From positions 1 through 20,136 of the forward strand of contig JBNGIQ010009090.1 of assembly GCA_049999765.1 (NCBI GenBank): 20,136 nt of DNA. The letters run 5' to 3'. This document shows positions 8,722 through 20,057 of the stretch, one piece after another. Every line of letters starts with the position of its first letter. Positions within the stretch are counted from its first letter, which is position 1. A program made the position numbers and the translations under genes. The notes beneath the pieces were generated by a model that saw nothing but the letters and a program-made list of their open reading frames with translations, did no database searches and was not told where the DNA came from. This stretch comes from Phaeoceros laevis. Taxonomy: Eukaryota > Anthocerotophyta > Anthocerotopsida > Notothyladales.

Positions 8722-9088
8722 ACAGTAGAGAAAAGGAGCAGACAAGGTCTGTGCCTCAAGGATGTCAGCATATTTAAGCTCCAAAAAGTACATGCATTAG
8801 TAGAATTCCATCCAGTGGATTCGCTTTCATTCTTGGCTTGAAAGTTGCAGCTCTGACCAGAGAATTGAAGATGTCTGATTATCCCCTTGCTGCACCCATG
8901 CATCCCAGTCAAGCGCATTCTATTGAGGGTCCGCACTCAAACTTCTTGCTGGCTAGACTGAAGTATGCGGACTTTGTTGGAAGGACGCATACTCCATTAC
9001 AACAAGGAGGGATGTACCAAGATCCTAGGGACGACCACCATTTCCTCCCTCCAGAACAGAACACAACTAGCAAGTTGCTTGCCAACCC
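8673..9088 (+). repeat. Dispersed repeat, copy 2 (416 bp)
   Basis: This is the counterpart of 2668-3091. It starts in the last 16 codons of the P-class PPR fragment and continues into what would be its 3' flank, so this is probably the original context. A frame inside both copies conserves peptide-like wording (SNFLLARLKYADFVGRTHTP, then LQQGG), which may be coding memory or simply nucleotide identity. After 9088 the sequences of the two copies are unrelated. Confidence 0.85.
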
Positions 9089-9210
9089 TAGGAATTTAGA
9101 GAATTTACTGCAGCCTAAACATTTACAAATTCAATGTTGGATGATCAAGTCAGGATGCAGCAAGCAGCTCTAAATAAGTTGCCAAGACCCGCCCCATGGA
9201 CTCAAGCTTT
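9089..9210. other. 3' flank of the LRR-Roc-COR-caspase gene
   Basis: This 122-bp interval lies between the dispersed repeat and the minus-strand stop codon. It should hold the start of the 3' UTR of the minus gene. I find no clean AATAAA on the minus strand. Confidence 0.4.
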
Positions 9211-12200
9211 CTACCAGTACAGCTTCTTGCGCAGAGTGCTCTTAACTTCGCAGCATTGGCCAACTATGACTTTGGTCTTCGTAAGAGGATCCTCCCTGGT
9301 ACTTTGCACTTCGTATACTCTCTCATTCACCATAGTCATCATACTCAGCACGTCCTTTGTTTCCTTCTTCTCCAACACGGTTCGCTTGAACTGGTCTACA
9401 AAAACGGTTCCTGCCAGTGGATCCCGACACGAGGGAAAACCTTCTAAAGTGGAAAATACTAGCAAACAATCTGAGAGTTCCGTGACATGGGGCAGTAGTG
9501 ATCCTGTCACCTGTTGGGTATCAGTATCAGCCCCCACGCTGTCGGAGAGGACATACTGCGTACCCTCACGGCAAGCATTGATCACGAAGATCTTAGGTTT
9601 ACCCCGAAGATGCTTGCTCCGCCGAAAGGGGTCAACTATAACAGGATTCACCATAATCCTCAATTTCTCTTCGTCCAGAATAAACGGTTCGCCATTTTCA
9701 GTACCTCCATGCCCATTGATGAAACACACGAAACACTCATCTTCTTCGAGGACATCTTCAACAACTGAGTTGATTATGCTGCTAAGCTCAGATGCCTTTC
9801 GGTCCACCAATACGAAATCATCAAACCCGCAAGCAACAGCAACTGCTATCAGAGTCCCTCGGTCAACAGCTCCACCAGGCCTTTCCTTCTCCATACTCAC
9901 AATTAGCGCCAGACCTCTCCTCCTACCCTGCTTCCTGTTGTTATTGGGATAGCAATTGTCCTCCACCCCTGGCCATTTATTGCTCGGCTCAGGTCCAGGA
10001 GCGACGTCCCTAGTTCCCTCCAGAAGCCATGTCCCTGAGTCTTGGCCATAAGGTAAAACCAAGCCCCCAACGTTGTCCTCAACCTTGTCCCAGCAGTGGT
10101 CATAGTCTGGCGTGAGTTTCATATTTTCTGTCAAGTCCACAACCAAAATGGACTGGTCCCTTCTATATGTGCACAGAACAGGATTCCCACCTTCAGCTCC
10201 ATGCAAGCATTCTGGCCGGATGATGGCCTCCGCAAGAGTTACCCCTTGGCATCCCTCCTGAGATGCGCAGAATGTGCGGATGGTGCCTATGATGTTGGGA
10301 CCAAGGAACTCCATTACTTGCTGATGCGACTTAGACGACCTGACAAGAATATCCACAAAGTCGCCGGAAGAACCACTGAACTCTATGAGAATCTCCATGC
10401 TATTCACCCAGATGCTAAACAGGTTCTTCTCCAACATGTAGGTGTTGCTGTGCTTGTTTGCTACCCACTTCATTTTGAAGACATAATTATGCAACACTAC
10501 CTGCACAATGCGACACACAAAAGGTTGGGCAGGCTTGGATACACACATGACAAAGATGTGTACGTGGTACCTAAGTTTCGAACACATCCATAGATGAAGA
10601 GTTGAGCTTGTCACCTGAAGGCGTGGGAAGAAGCCATCTGTAAGGAAAGTTACTTGCAAATCGCTACATTGCAGTCTTCGGCCCACAAAGGTAGATGCCT
10701 GTGATTTTAACTTGCGCCATTTCACGGGTCGCTTACCATCCGCAGCTTTGTTGCCCTCATCCTCAAATATTGCCGGTAGAAAGTAGTCGGTGTTGGGATC
10801 ACCAGGCGTTTGCTCATAGCATAGGTCCAACAAAAGCATGATCTGGATGAGCTGGTCCGATGTCACAATTGTCAGATCAAAGCCCGGCACACTCTCCATC
10901 GCATCCTGCAGCAAGCTGGAAAGGTACACCCTGGTCACCAATCCATTTTTCGGTCTCACTGGCCTTTCAGAGGAGGGGAAGAGGTCGATAAGCTGACCAA
11001 GCACTCCGTGGCAAAACCATTTGGGGCTAGAAACGATCAGGTTGAGCATTGCATGATGTATGACCTCCCCTGCATCGTGCAAGTATGCACCTATGGTAGT
11101 CCCGATTCTGGCTCCCACTCCAACTAGGCGCTCGGACCCTCTTGTGACCTTCTGCTTAAAATTCGTTTTCGCCTTCGCTATCTCAACGTCCTTGTCAGCA
11201 GCAAGAGCTACACAGATGTTTTCAAACTCCGCTCTCGAGATGATGGGACTGTTGGGATTAGTTTGCGACAACTCGTGGACAGCTTTCAAGACCTGGGTGC
11301 ATAGAGCAGGCTCTTCCTGTAGACCATCAAGGGTACTCCTCAACGACTTCTCCACCTCTTCCACCCATCTTTTGAGCTCAACATCCTGGCTGGCTAGAGC
11401 ATTCACCATGAAAGATTGTGGCTGCACTTTCACCCGCCCACTGAACTTGGCCGCCAAGTCAGCAATGGTATCCTTGGCATCCCGCAGCCATGACTTCACA
11501 TTGGTGCCTAGTTTGACGAGTGTGTCCTTGTGTGTGATTACCACCACCACCGTAGGAGCAGCTACCCAGGGTTTGCAATTGGAAGCTATAAAGCGCAGCC
11601 AGTATTGTAGCTCTTCCTCCAACTCACGGCTCTCCTTGAGCTGGCCAGCTCTCAACTCATCCATTGGGCTTACTATGGGACTGAAAGTGAGCACAAACAC
11701 AGTGGCGGCATTGTTCCCGCTTGGGAACATGATGTCATGCATGGCATGGAACTCCCTATGCCCTGCCAAATCCCAAACGGAGATACGACGGTCTGGCTCA
11801 TCCTTGAGCAAGTGGATCTCAATGCCTCGCGTCCGTTTGCTCAGCTCCTTATCTTTCAAGTTGTCGTAGTTGTGGGAGGAGCGGTCGAACAAGAGACGTT
11901 CCATCCAATCCTTGTTGGAGGAAGTCATGGCATGCGGATCTTCTTGCAGAGCTAGGAGTTTCATGGTTTCGAAGAGCTTGGATTTGCCTGCAGACACGAT
12001 CACATTGCGGTCAACAACATTGGTCACCACCAAATTCATGAACAGCAGATCTATGGCAAGATGTGGAGCAAATATGTGGCAAGATGTGGACCCTGCTTGG
12101 AACATATGGAAACGTACTCGTGAGTACTAACCTGCGTATGCGTTCCCACAAAGAATAATTCGGCACGACTTGGGTTTGGCTTGAGGCAGAGCCGACAATG

Positions 12201-14913
12201 CATGCCTGAACTCTCGATTGCGACGAAGCTCAATCTGTACACCCTCCGCTTGCCCACTACGGTGCAGCGGAGTGCCTGATAGTTCAATCTGTTGGATGGT
12301 GGTGTTGATGCGGAGGAGGTGAAAGAGAGCAGCCAGCACCTCCCCTTTGACTTCCTGGCAAGAAGACAAGTCAATAAACAAGAGCGTTCTGTTGCGGCCA
12401 AGTGCTGGGAGGATGTCGGTGGCCCACTCTCCGCACTCGTACTCTGCCCCTCCCATTCCGAGGTTCTCCACTGACCGGTTAGACATTATCATGTGAGCAA
12501 GCTCCTCCGCTGCAGGCATCTTCTTCACTTGGTTCATTTGCAGTATCTTGAGAGCAGTGCTGCTGTTGGTGGCAAGGGAGCGGACGAGGAGCCTCAGAGC
12601 CACCTTACCCAGCATTGGATTGCCGGAGATGTCTAACTCCTGGAGGGTGCTGTTTTCCTGCAGACCCTTGCCAAGATGTCCCTCCCCATCTTCCTCCACC
12701 AGGTTACAGTGCGATGCCTCCAAACTCTCAAGGCAGCTATTGTTGGCCAGCATGGCACCCAGCAAGGCCACCCCTCCGTTCTCGAGGGCGTTATGAGATA
12801 TCTTCAGCTTCTTGACGCCCCCCATGTGCATATCATGTCTGCTCCCACCCGGAGAAGAAGATGTTGCTTGAAGCCGCCATGGTGGAGTCGACTGCAGAGC
12901 ATCGCACAGGTGGCGGAGTCCGTGTGCACTCATCCCAATGTCGATCAAGGTGAGGTCCCGGAGGGTGGGGTTGGTGCGGAGCGCGGCGGCGAGCTGCTCC
13001 ACTCCGCCATCCCCCACCTTACATCCTCCTATAACCAGTACTGTCAAGCTGCAGTTGGTCTGCAGAGCCCGGAAAAAGTGGCGCATCCCACCTGCACCCG
13101 TGAATGGACTGAAAATTTTGAGTTGCTGGAGTTTGCAATGGCCGGACTTGAGAAGGTGGGCCAAATGCTTGCACCCCCTGTCGCTCCCAAACGCTCCACT
13201 CCCATCAATTACGAGCCGTCGCACACCATTGCTCCAGTGTTGAGACAGCAAAGCAGAGTACAGGACCTGGACCTCCACTGCTTGCTCGCCGCCGTACCTA
13301 GGGTTGCCGAAAGCCTGGATCTCGGACGCGTTGGGGATGGAAGGTGCAAAGGCAAGCAACAAGCACAATGAGAGCTGTTGCAAAATGTGATCTGACCCAC
13401 CTTCATCTTGAACCGCTCCTCCTCCTAGGCTGCTGCCTAGTAGTGTCACCAACTCCGCTGCGAAGCTTTGACACACTTCATCCAAAAATACCTTCACTTC
13501 AGGACCATCCACCTCAAGCTCCACGTGCACAGAGCCGTCGTCCGTACCCGTGCAACAGTTCTCAAGAAGGAAATCCAGCAACGCTTGGAACAGGCGAGGA
13601 CTTAGGCTGGGCACCGCCGTGAGCGCAGCTATGAGCGGGCGCAACTCTTTGGGCGACTGCTCCACATTCAATATTTGGCCACCGCTACCCGGGCCCTCAC
13701 CCAGCTGCGGCAGCTGCCGGCATGAGGAACAGATGCAATAGAAGAACCCCTGTTTAAGATTTCTTCCACTTGGACCCTTCACAGGAGCGTTCCTTATCTT
13801 GTCAAGGGCAAGGCGTGGGTGGCTCGCATGAAGCTGATGCAGATCATCGATAAGGCTGTGATCCAGCGTTTTTGAGCCCAATAGAGACAAGAAAGACAAG
13901 GTTGAATTGGCCGCGCCAAGGGCCTGGAAAATGCAACCCCATGCCTCTGTGGAAAAGTCAGCGTTCTCCAATAACAGCTTTCTCAGACTGGTGTTGGTGC
14001 GAAGCATTTGAGCAAGGGGCTCACCCAGCTGGCCCGCCTCCTCCTCGGTGAACAGTAAATGAAGCTCGCTGCATCTGCTGAGTGAGCTGCCAATGCCATT
14101 CAAGATTGGCTCTAGGGCCCGATCTGGGCCGCCGCCAACCTGTAGTCTCTGGAGAGCCTTGGCTCCCATGGCGGCAGAGAGAAGGGCAGCTCCAGCCACC
14201 GCCAGTCCCGTCTCTCGAATCCTAAGCTCCCGCAGGCCCTTGCTTGAGACGAGTTGACCCAGCAGCTGTGCTGCACGCTCATCTGCCAGGCACTCGGGAT
14301 TGCCCTCCACGCTCAAGATTTGGAGGCGGGAGCCAGCTTTGTTGGCCAGCACGGTGCTCAAAAGCTGAGACAGCCCTGCTGCTTTCAACCCCACTCCGTC
14401 CATCTCCAGCGTCACCAGGCTTGAGTTGGGGCTGGCCAGGATGTGGCTCACCTGCCGGCACCCAAACTCAGATCCAAAGCCTCTGTTGCCGTCCAGCCTG
14501 AGCCATCGCAACACCTGGTTGGATTTGAGGCCCTCGCAAAGACGCTCCACTTCCGCCTCACTGCAGATGCCGCAGTTAACAGTTGATGCCCAGTCGGCCA
14601 GTGTCACCACTCGCAACGAAGGGCAGGTGCCGATCAGTCCCAGCACCCACAGCCTCACTCTTCTGTACCGCACAGCACCAGCACCAGCATCATCCCCAAC
14701 ATCGGCTGATGGATCCATCCGAAAATACTCACCACCTTGGTCCGGCCTTGCAAGATCCACCTCGATGGTGGGTGGCACCGCCCTGAGCTGCGTCACAAGC
14801 TCTCGCAGAGCTTGGGGCAGCTGCTCCACATCGATATCCACATCCATGGCAGTGCCGCCAATGTCACCGGAGATTGGAGCCTCCTCCACCTGCCCAGCGA
14901 GCCCGTCCCTCAT
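9211..14913 (-). CDS. LRR-Roc-COR GTPase (TORNADO1-like) fused to a C-terminal caspase domain, two exons
   Basis: Exon 1 is 14913-12132 and exon 2 is 11987-9211; the stop is at 9213-9211 and the protein is about 1,852 residues. Residues 90-910 are ribonuclease-inhibitor-like LRRs in two blocks that both begin VEQ-P--LR. The Roc GTPase follows: Walker A G923-NAYAGKS, switch II DLAGHREF (1000-1007), G4-like THKD (1079-1082). A COR-like region (about 1140-1490) ends in the TORNADO1-type segment GCQGVTLAEAIIRPEC (about 1506). The caspase domain spans about 1618-1852: R1630 in RPGGAVD, His1687 in NGHGG, Cys1733 in NACRE, R1782 in SCRDP, end KKLYW. His-Cys spacing is 46, close to animal caspases (42-48). 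An in-frame TGA six codons upstream fixes the start. TORNADO1 acts in plant patterning; ROCO GTPases act as dimeric switches. A caspase effector suggests cell death or immunity (inference). Odd: NACRE replaces QACxG. Confidence 0.88.
11988..12131 (-). other. 144-bp intron splitting the Walker A codon of the Roc domain
   Basis: On the minus strand exon 1 ends GCA-TAC-GCA-G, followed by donor GTTAGTAC. Unspliced, the frame hits TAG at once. The intron ends GTGTCTGCAG and exon 2 continues GC-AAA-TCC-AAG. The joined codon G|GC restores Gly, giving GNAYAGKS. Intron phase is 1. The exact restoration of a P-loop is strong evidence for this splice pair. Confidence 0.9.
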
Positions 14914-16135
14914 CGCGGTAGCAGACGTTCTTCACCACTTCCGTCCCTGGAAGCGTCGGCCAAGCTTTCAAGACCACCACTGAAAGGTCTGATGGCGTGA
15001 CCGCGTGATAACTTGTGGCCTCGAAAGACTTGCGGGGCGGCCAAGGTTGCTGGGAATTGAAGGGAGGCCTTCTAGGCCTCGGATTTGATTGTAGATACAA
15101 TCAAATCCGACGGATGAGAAGCCAGCAGCCTTGTCCTCCACACCTAGCCTGCCTCCACACCTAGCCTGCACCAAGGAGAAGAAGCCCCACCCCCACACGG
15201 CAAGCCACCGCCAGGGGAAGGGCCCCCGCCATCGCCACTCCCGTGGTCACCTGCCAGCCCGCGGAAAGGAGCCGTTGAGCACTATTGAGCGAGGATGTAG
15301 AGGATGGGTATGGACTGGAGACTGGAATATGGATGGTGCTAGATGGTCTTGGCGGTTTCCCGGTGCCATATCGACAGGGAACCGGGTCCGCGTGGCACTC
15401 ATGACACGTAAGCTAACCAACCGGTGCAGCGAGGCGCCGGGCGTCCCGCAAAAATGCGGTCCGGGAAAAACGGCCCGCGTTTGGCGGGCCTCATTTTGCC
15501 CAAACTTTGGTTGAGTTTGAAAAAAAAAGGGCGAAACTTAGGTTTCGCCACGCTGGCCAAAAGGACTGCCATACGGGGCGGCCAAGATTCCTGCAGCCCT
15601 GCAGAGCATTATTAAACTTGTTGGGGAGCTTCCTTTGCAGCTACCAGATACGCGTGCTGCAGGGTAACGTGTCTCCCCCGGCCCTCTCACGAATCTCATC
15701 CATCCAGCTTACACTGTTACACAGGACAAGTTTGTGGTCGGGGGAGAGCATCACGACCGGGCCGCACGGGATTCTTTCGGATTCCCACGCCTTCCGAGGA
15801 CTGCACATGTGAAGTCTTACACAAAAGGAGTCTCGTCAGTCTTGACTTTGGAGCGTCTGCACCCTGAACAGAAGGACGTCGCGGATGAAAGATCATGACG
15901 GAAGTTTACACTCTCACCTCAAGTGGGAAACTTGTGCTGTGGAAGACTGGGTCTTGTTCAAGTTCTTAACGATTCTGCCTGTATTACGTATGACTTAAAG
16001 GAAATTGGCTCGTTAAAAAGGCCGCGCTCGCCTCGGGATTATCCGCGTAATCCCAGCTCTTAATTGGTTACAGGGCACGGGATAGCACCGGGTAGGTCTG
16101 TCCGGTTAGCCGAGTTGTGGATTGATCACACCCCC
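14914..16135. other. Second copy of the repeat-rich 5' flank (1446-2667)
   Basis: It is identical to the left copy as far as I compared, including the palindrome at 15080-15109, the 17-bp tandem at 15135-15168 and the hairpins at 15472, 15530 and 16035. It is the actual upstream region of the complete minus-strand gene at 9211-14913. Confidence 0.6.
15080..15109. repeat. 30-bp palindrome, second copy
   Basis: It has 14-bp arms around GA, as at 1612-1641, and lies 166 bases upstream of the start codon at 14913. Confidence 0.85.
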
Positions 16136-16559
16136 AGTAACTGAATCTGAAGGAGATGAAGTCTCAGTCAGAGGTTCAACCTGAACAGTAGAGAAAAGGA
16201 GCAGACAAGGTCTGTGCCTCAAGGATGTCAAGCATATTTAAGCTCCAAAAAGTACATGCATTAGTAGAATTCCATCCAGTGGATTCGATTTCATTCTTGG
16301 CTTGCAAGTTGCAGCTCTGACCAGAGAATTGAAGATCTCTGATTATATCCCCTTGCTGCACCCATGCATCCCAGTCGGCTTGCTTTCGATTGAGGCTCCG
16401 CACTCCAACTTCTTGCTGGCTAGACTAAAGTATGCGGACTTTGTTGGAAGGACGCATACTCCATTACAACAAGGAGGGGTGTACCAAGATCCTAGGGACG
16501 ACTACCATTTCCTCCCCCAAGAACAGAGTTCACACAACTAGCAAGTTGCTTGCCAACCC
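16136..16559 (+). repeat. 424-bp dispersed repeat, third occurrence
   Basis: This is the long-repeat copy of 2668-3091, also diverged from 8673-9088 in the same way. Confidence 0.85.
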
Positions 16560-18868
16560 GGATGACGCGCTCGAGCTGCCGCACAGAAGTGTTTTTTCCT
16601 GGACAGCCATGATTGATGGGTATGTACAACGCAGCTGGTCAAGCGCAGGAGGCGTTGAGAATGTCCAATCGAATGCGGGAGGAAGGTCTGGAACCAGTAC
16701 ACCTTCGTGAGCATACTAAGATCTTGTGCCAGCCTATCAGACCTGGAACAAAAGTGCATTCATGCCGAAGCTTTGAGACAAGTGCGAGTCTGATTTGTTT
16801 GTGGGTACTTATTTGTTTGACGTATATGGAAAGTGTGGAAGCATCGTAGATGCAAGGAAGGTGTTTGATGGATTGTCGCAGCGTAATGTGGTGACATGGA
16901 CTGCGATGGCTGGAGCGTATATGTCCAGCAGGGTCAAGCAGAGAACACCTTACAGCAGTATGAAGATATGTGTCGGGGAGGTGTGCGTCCAAATGACAGG
17001 ACCTTGGTCAACTTGTTCCAAGCATGTTGTATGCTTGCAGAGAGAGAAGATGCTGTGGATGGGCATTGCGTTCTTTGAAAATAGGAAGAGCTGTACATAC
17101 ATGCTGATGTTCGGAAATTTAAAATGGGCTGTGATTCTGACGTCTTTGTTGGTAGCACTCTAGTTAGTATGTATGGGAAGTGTAGTCTAGCATTTTGGAT
17201 GCAGAAGAGGCATATGGTGCATTGTTGAGGCATGCTGCTGTAGCATGGAATGCACTCCTGAAGCCTACAGTGAGCCATGAAGAGAAAGGTTTAGAGCTAA
17301 ATATTTCAGGACATGCTGTCCAGAACGAGGTGAGGGTCCAGATGCCCGGACCTTTATGACTGTGATTCAAGCATGTGCAACATTAGCAGAGAAGGATGAT
17401 GTTGGGGTTGATCCCCAGTCTAACGAAGTAAACCTTTTACAGATGGGCAAAGCTCTCCATGGTGAGGTTTGGAGAAAAGGCTACACCACAGACGTGTTCG
17501 TTAGTAACACTCTTATCAGTATGTATGGGAAGTGCGGAGCAGCATAGATGCACACAATGTCTTCGATGGATTGTGTTGTAATCGTGATGCCGTGTCGTGG
17601 ACTACGTGCTTGCAGCATACGTCCAGCAGGACGAAGCAGAGAAAGCTTTGCAGTTGTACGAGCAAATAATGCAGGAAGGGCTTCTCACAACCGATCGGGC
17701 TCTTGTAAGTACGCTCCAAACCTGTGGTATGTTAGCAGAAAATGAAGAAGACTTTGTTTTGGATGGGCAATGCACCAAGGTGAAGTCCTTAATCCAAGGA
17801 AAGGCTATATACATGCTGAAGCTAGAGATAAGGGGTATGATTCAGGTCCTTTTGCAGGTAGCACACTTGTTAGTGTGTATGGTAAGTGTGGCAGCATCAT
17901 GGACGCCCGGAATGTCTTTGATGGGCTATCCCAGCGTGATTTGGTGGCATGGAGTGCAATGCTCACGGGATATGCTCAACAAGGGCAAGCAGAGAAGGCT
18001 TTGCAGCTGTACGAAACAATGCATGACTACTGGGTGAACCCTGATACTCACACCTTTGTGAGTGCACTTCAAGTATGCAGTGTGCTAGCAGAGAATGAAG
18101 AAGTGATTTTCATGGACAGAAGACGCTTGAAAGCGAAGTCCTTGGAAATGGGGAGGGCAATACATGCCCGCGGTCATAAGAAGGGCTATGATGTACAGGT
18201 CTTTGTTAGTAACACCCTCATCAGCATGTATGGCGCGTGTGGATGCATCGGTGATTCAAGAAACGTATTTGATGAGCTGCCAAAACGAGATGGTCTCATG
18301 GAATGTGCTGTTCGCAGCATATGTTGAGCTGGGCCAAGCAGAGAAGGATTTGCAGCTCTACGAAGACATGCAGCAGGAAAGCACAAGTCCAGATGAGGTC
18401 ACTTTGGTTTGTATCTTTCAGGCATTGAGCAGCCTAGGAAGCTTGCCGACTCTCACAAGGACGTATGAAAGAGTCCTCTCCTCTGGGAAGGATTTAAGTC
18501 CTCTGCTAGCGATCACTGCCATCTATGCATATGGGAGGTGTGCACGAGGTGGACGCCCAGTCTGTGTTTGACTCACTGCCACATCCTGAGGTGGTGTCCT
18601 GGACGGGTTATGCCCGAGAAGGGGACTGTATGGCAAGCCTGCGATGTTACAGAAAATGCAACTTGCGGGTGCACGCCCCAACAGTGTGACATTTCTGTCA
18701 CTTCTAGCAGCCTGCAGTCATGCCGGTTTAGTGGACATGGGCCACGAGTACTTCGAGTCCATGAGCAGAGATCATGGAATGGCTCTGCAGATGGAGCATT
18801 ATGTCAGCATGGTAGACTTGTTGGGGCATTATGTCAGCATGGTATCAGAGATGCAGAACCTTAGATAG
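16560..18868 (+). pseudogene. PLS-class PPR pseudogene, second copy
   Basis: It has the same frameshifts and stops as 3092-5400, so the gene was already broken before the 13.5-kb duplication. Motifs such as YGKCGSI, VFDGLSQRDLVAWSAML and ACSHAGLVDMGHEYF are visible in alternating frames, and the C-terminal E/DYW part is missing. Confidence 0.9.
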
Positions 18869-19723
18869 GGCGCATCAGGACACTCAAAGATAGGTGGTCT
18901 CGATGTTGAGCAAGGAGTTGTTGGGGACTCTGGCTCGTCGACTTCCTCATCTCTAATGCTCCCAACAGACAATTCGACATTGCCCTGACCTTCTGCTTCA
19001 CCTTCATCCTCACCTCGGCTGATACTATCACCAGCACTTACACATCTACTCTCAGCCTGCAGTGCACACACATAAGGTTTAAGATGAAATGGCTCCAACA
19101 GTAGAGCATGACTTCACAGGAAAAGGTGGTAACAGCAAAACCCCAAGTGGTCAGTGAGGAAGAACAGAGAAAAATAAGTACTACCATGCCCCACACATCT
19201 GGAAAACCAACGTTCTCGTGATGCCTACACCAACCGGAAACACCAGACTCTTCAGACAATGGTGGCTTTCTGTGAGTCAAAATAGGGGGAAGTCCCGAAG
19301 ACTTCGAAGCCACCTCAAGTGTGTCTAGTGGCGACCTTCTGCTAGCAGTGGTATGGCTTACATTTGAAGATGCGTCTTGCAAAGCCCTCCAAGACAGCAA
19401 GTCAAAGCTTCTTGAACCACCATGGACACACTACCACATAGCAGGCATTTCCACAAACCTGATTCTGAAAGCACGAGTTCAGTAACTCCTTACACATGGA
19501 CATACCGTCAAGTACACTAACAGGCGAGTTCTCGAACACCAGAGAGCAAGCTTGCCTAGGAGATCTCATGACCATTGCGGCTGCTGCCTGTGTTATTCCA
19601 GCCACCAGGGCCATGGGACTGCAAATGCTTGACACATCTGCAGATTCTGCACAATCTGCAGCATCCACTCTGCTTACGGCTGGGGAAGCGTCTGCAAACT
19701 CCTGAACAGGCTGGACCATGCCT
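18868..19723 (-). other. Candidate minus-strand exons, second copy
   Basis: This repeats 5400-6255 without visible change. The same tentative exons (acidic exon near 19058, SPVSVLD exon ending at 19506) and the same uncertainty apply. Confidence 0.3.
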
Positions 19724-20057
19724 GGAGAGAACTAGTTGCTGAGCCATCAGTGAGAGCCTGCAAAAATTCCGTATTGTCCCCACTCCAGGTTTAGGTCCAC
19801 CTTCGTTCTTCGTTCTGTGCACTTCGGACAGTAGACTTTGGAGCTAAGCAGATGCTGTGCAAGCAGCTGAAGATGCAGACAGTCTTCGGCCCACGGGAGT
19901 CATGGATTTCTGCCTTATCTTGAAAGGCTCCGAGGTAGCAGTGGGACGCAAGACGGCTGTTTGCTGTCACTGCGTTCTTGAAGTCTTGTAGGGAAGGCAG
20001 CACCGCCTGATTTGACTCTACCACGGCAGACCTAGGCAGGTTTGCTTTCGAGCAACG

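Noticed and set aside
9134-9952. 272-codon plus-strand frame
   Set aside because: It lies antisense to the caspase region, has no recognisable domain, and is a shadow of the GC-balanced minus-strand coding sequence.
11060-11869. 269-codon plus-strand frame
   Set aside because: It is the antisense shadow of the Roc-COR coding region.
11988-12105. N-terminal extension of the exon 2 frame up to a methionine at 12105
   Set aside because: These 40 codons are intron sequence; splicing into exon 1 restores the Walker A motif, whereas this reading destroys it.
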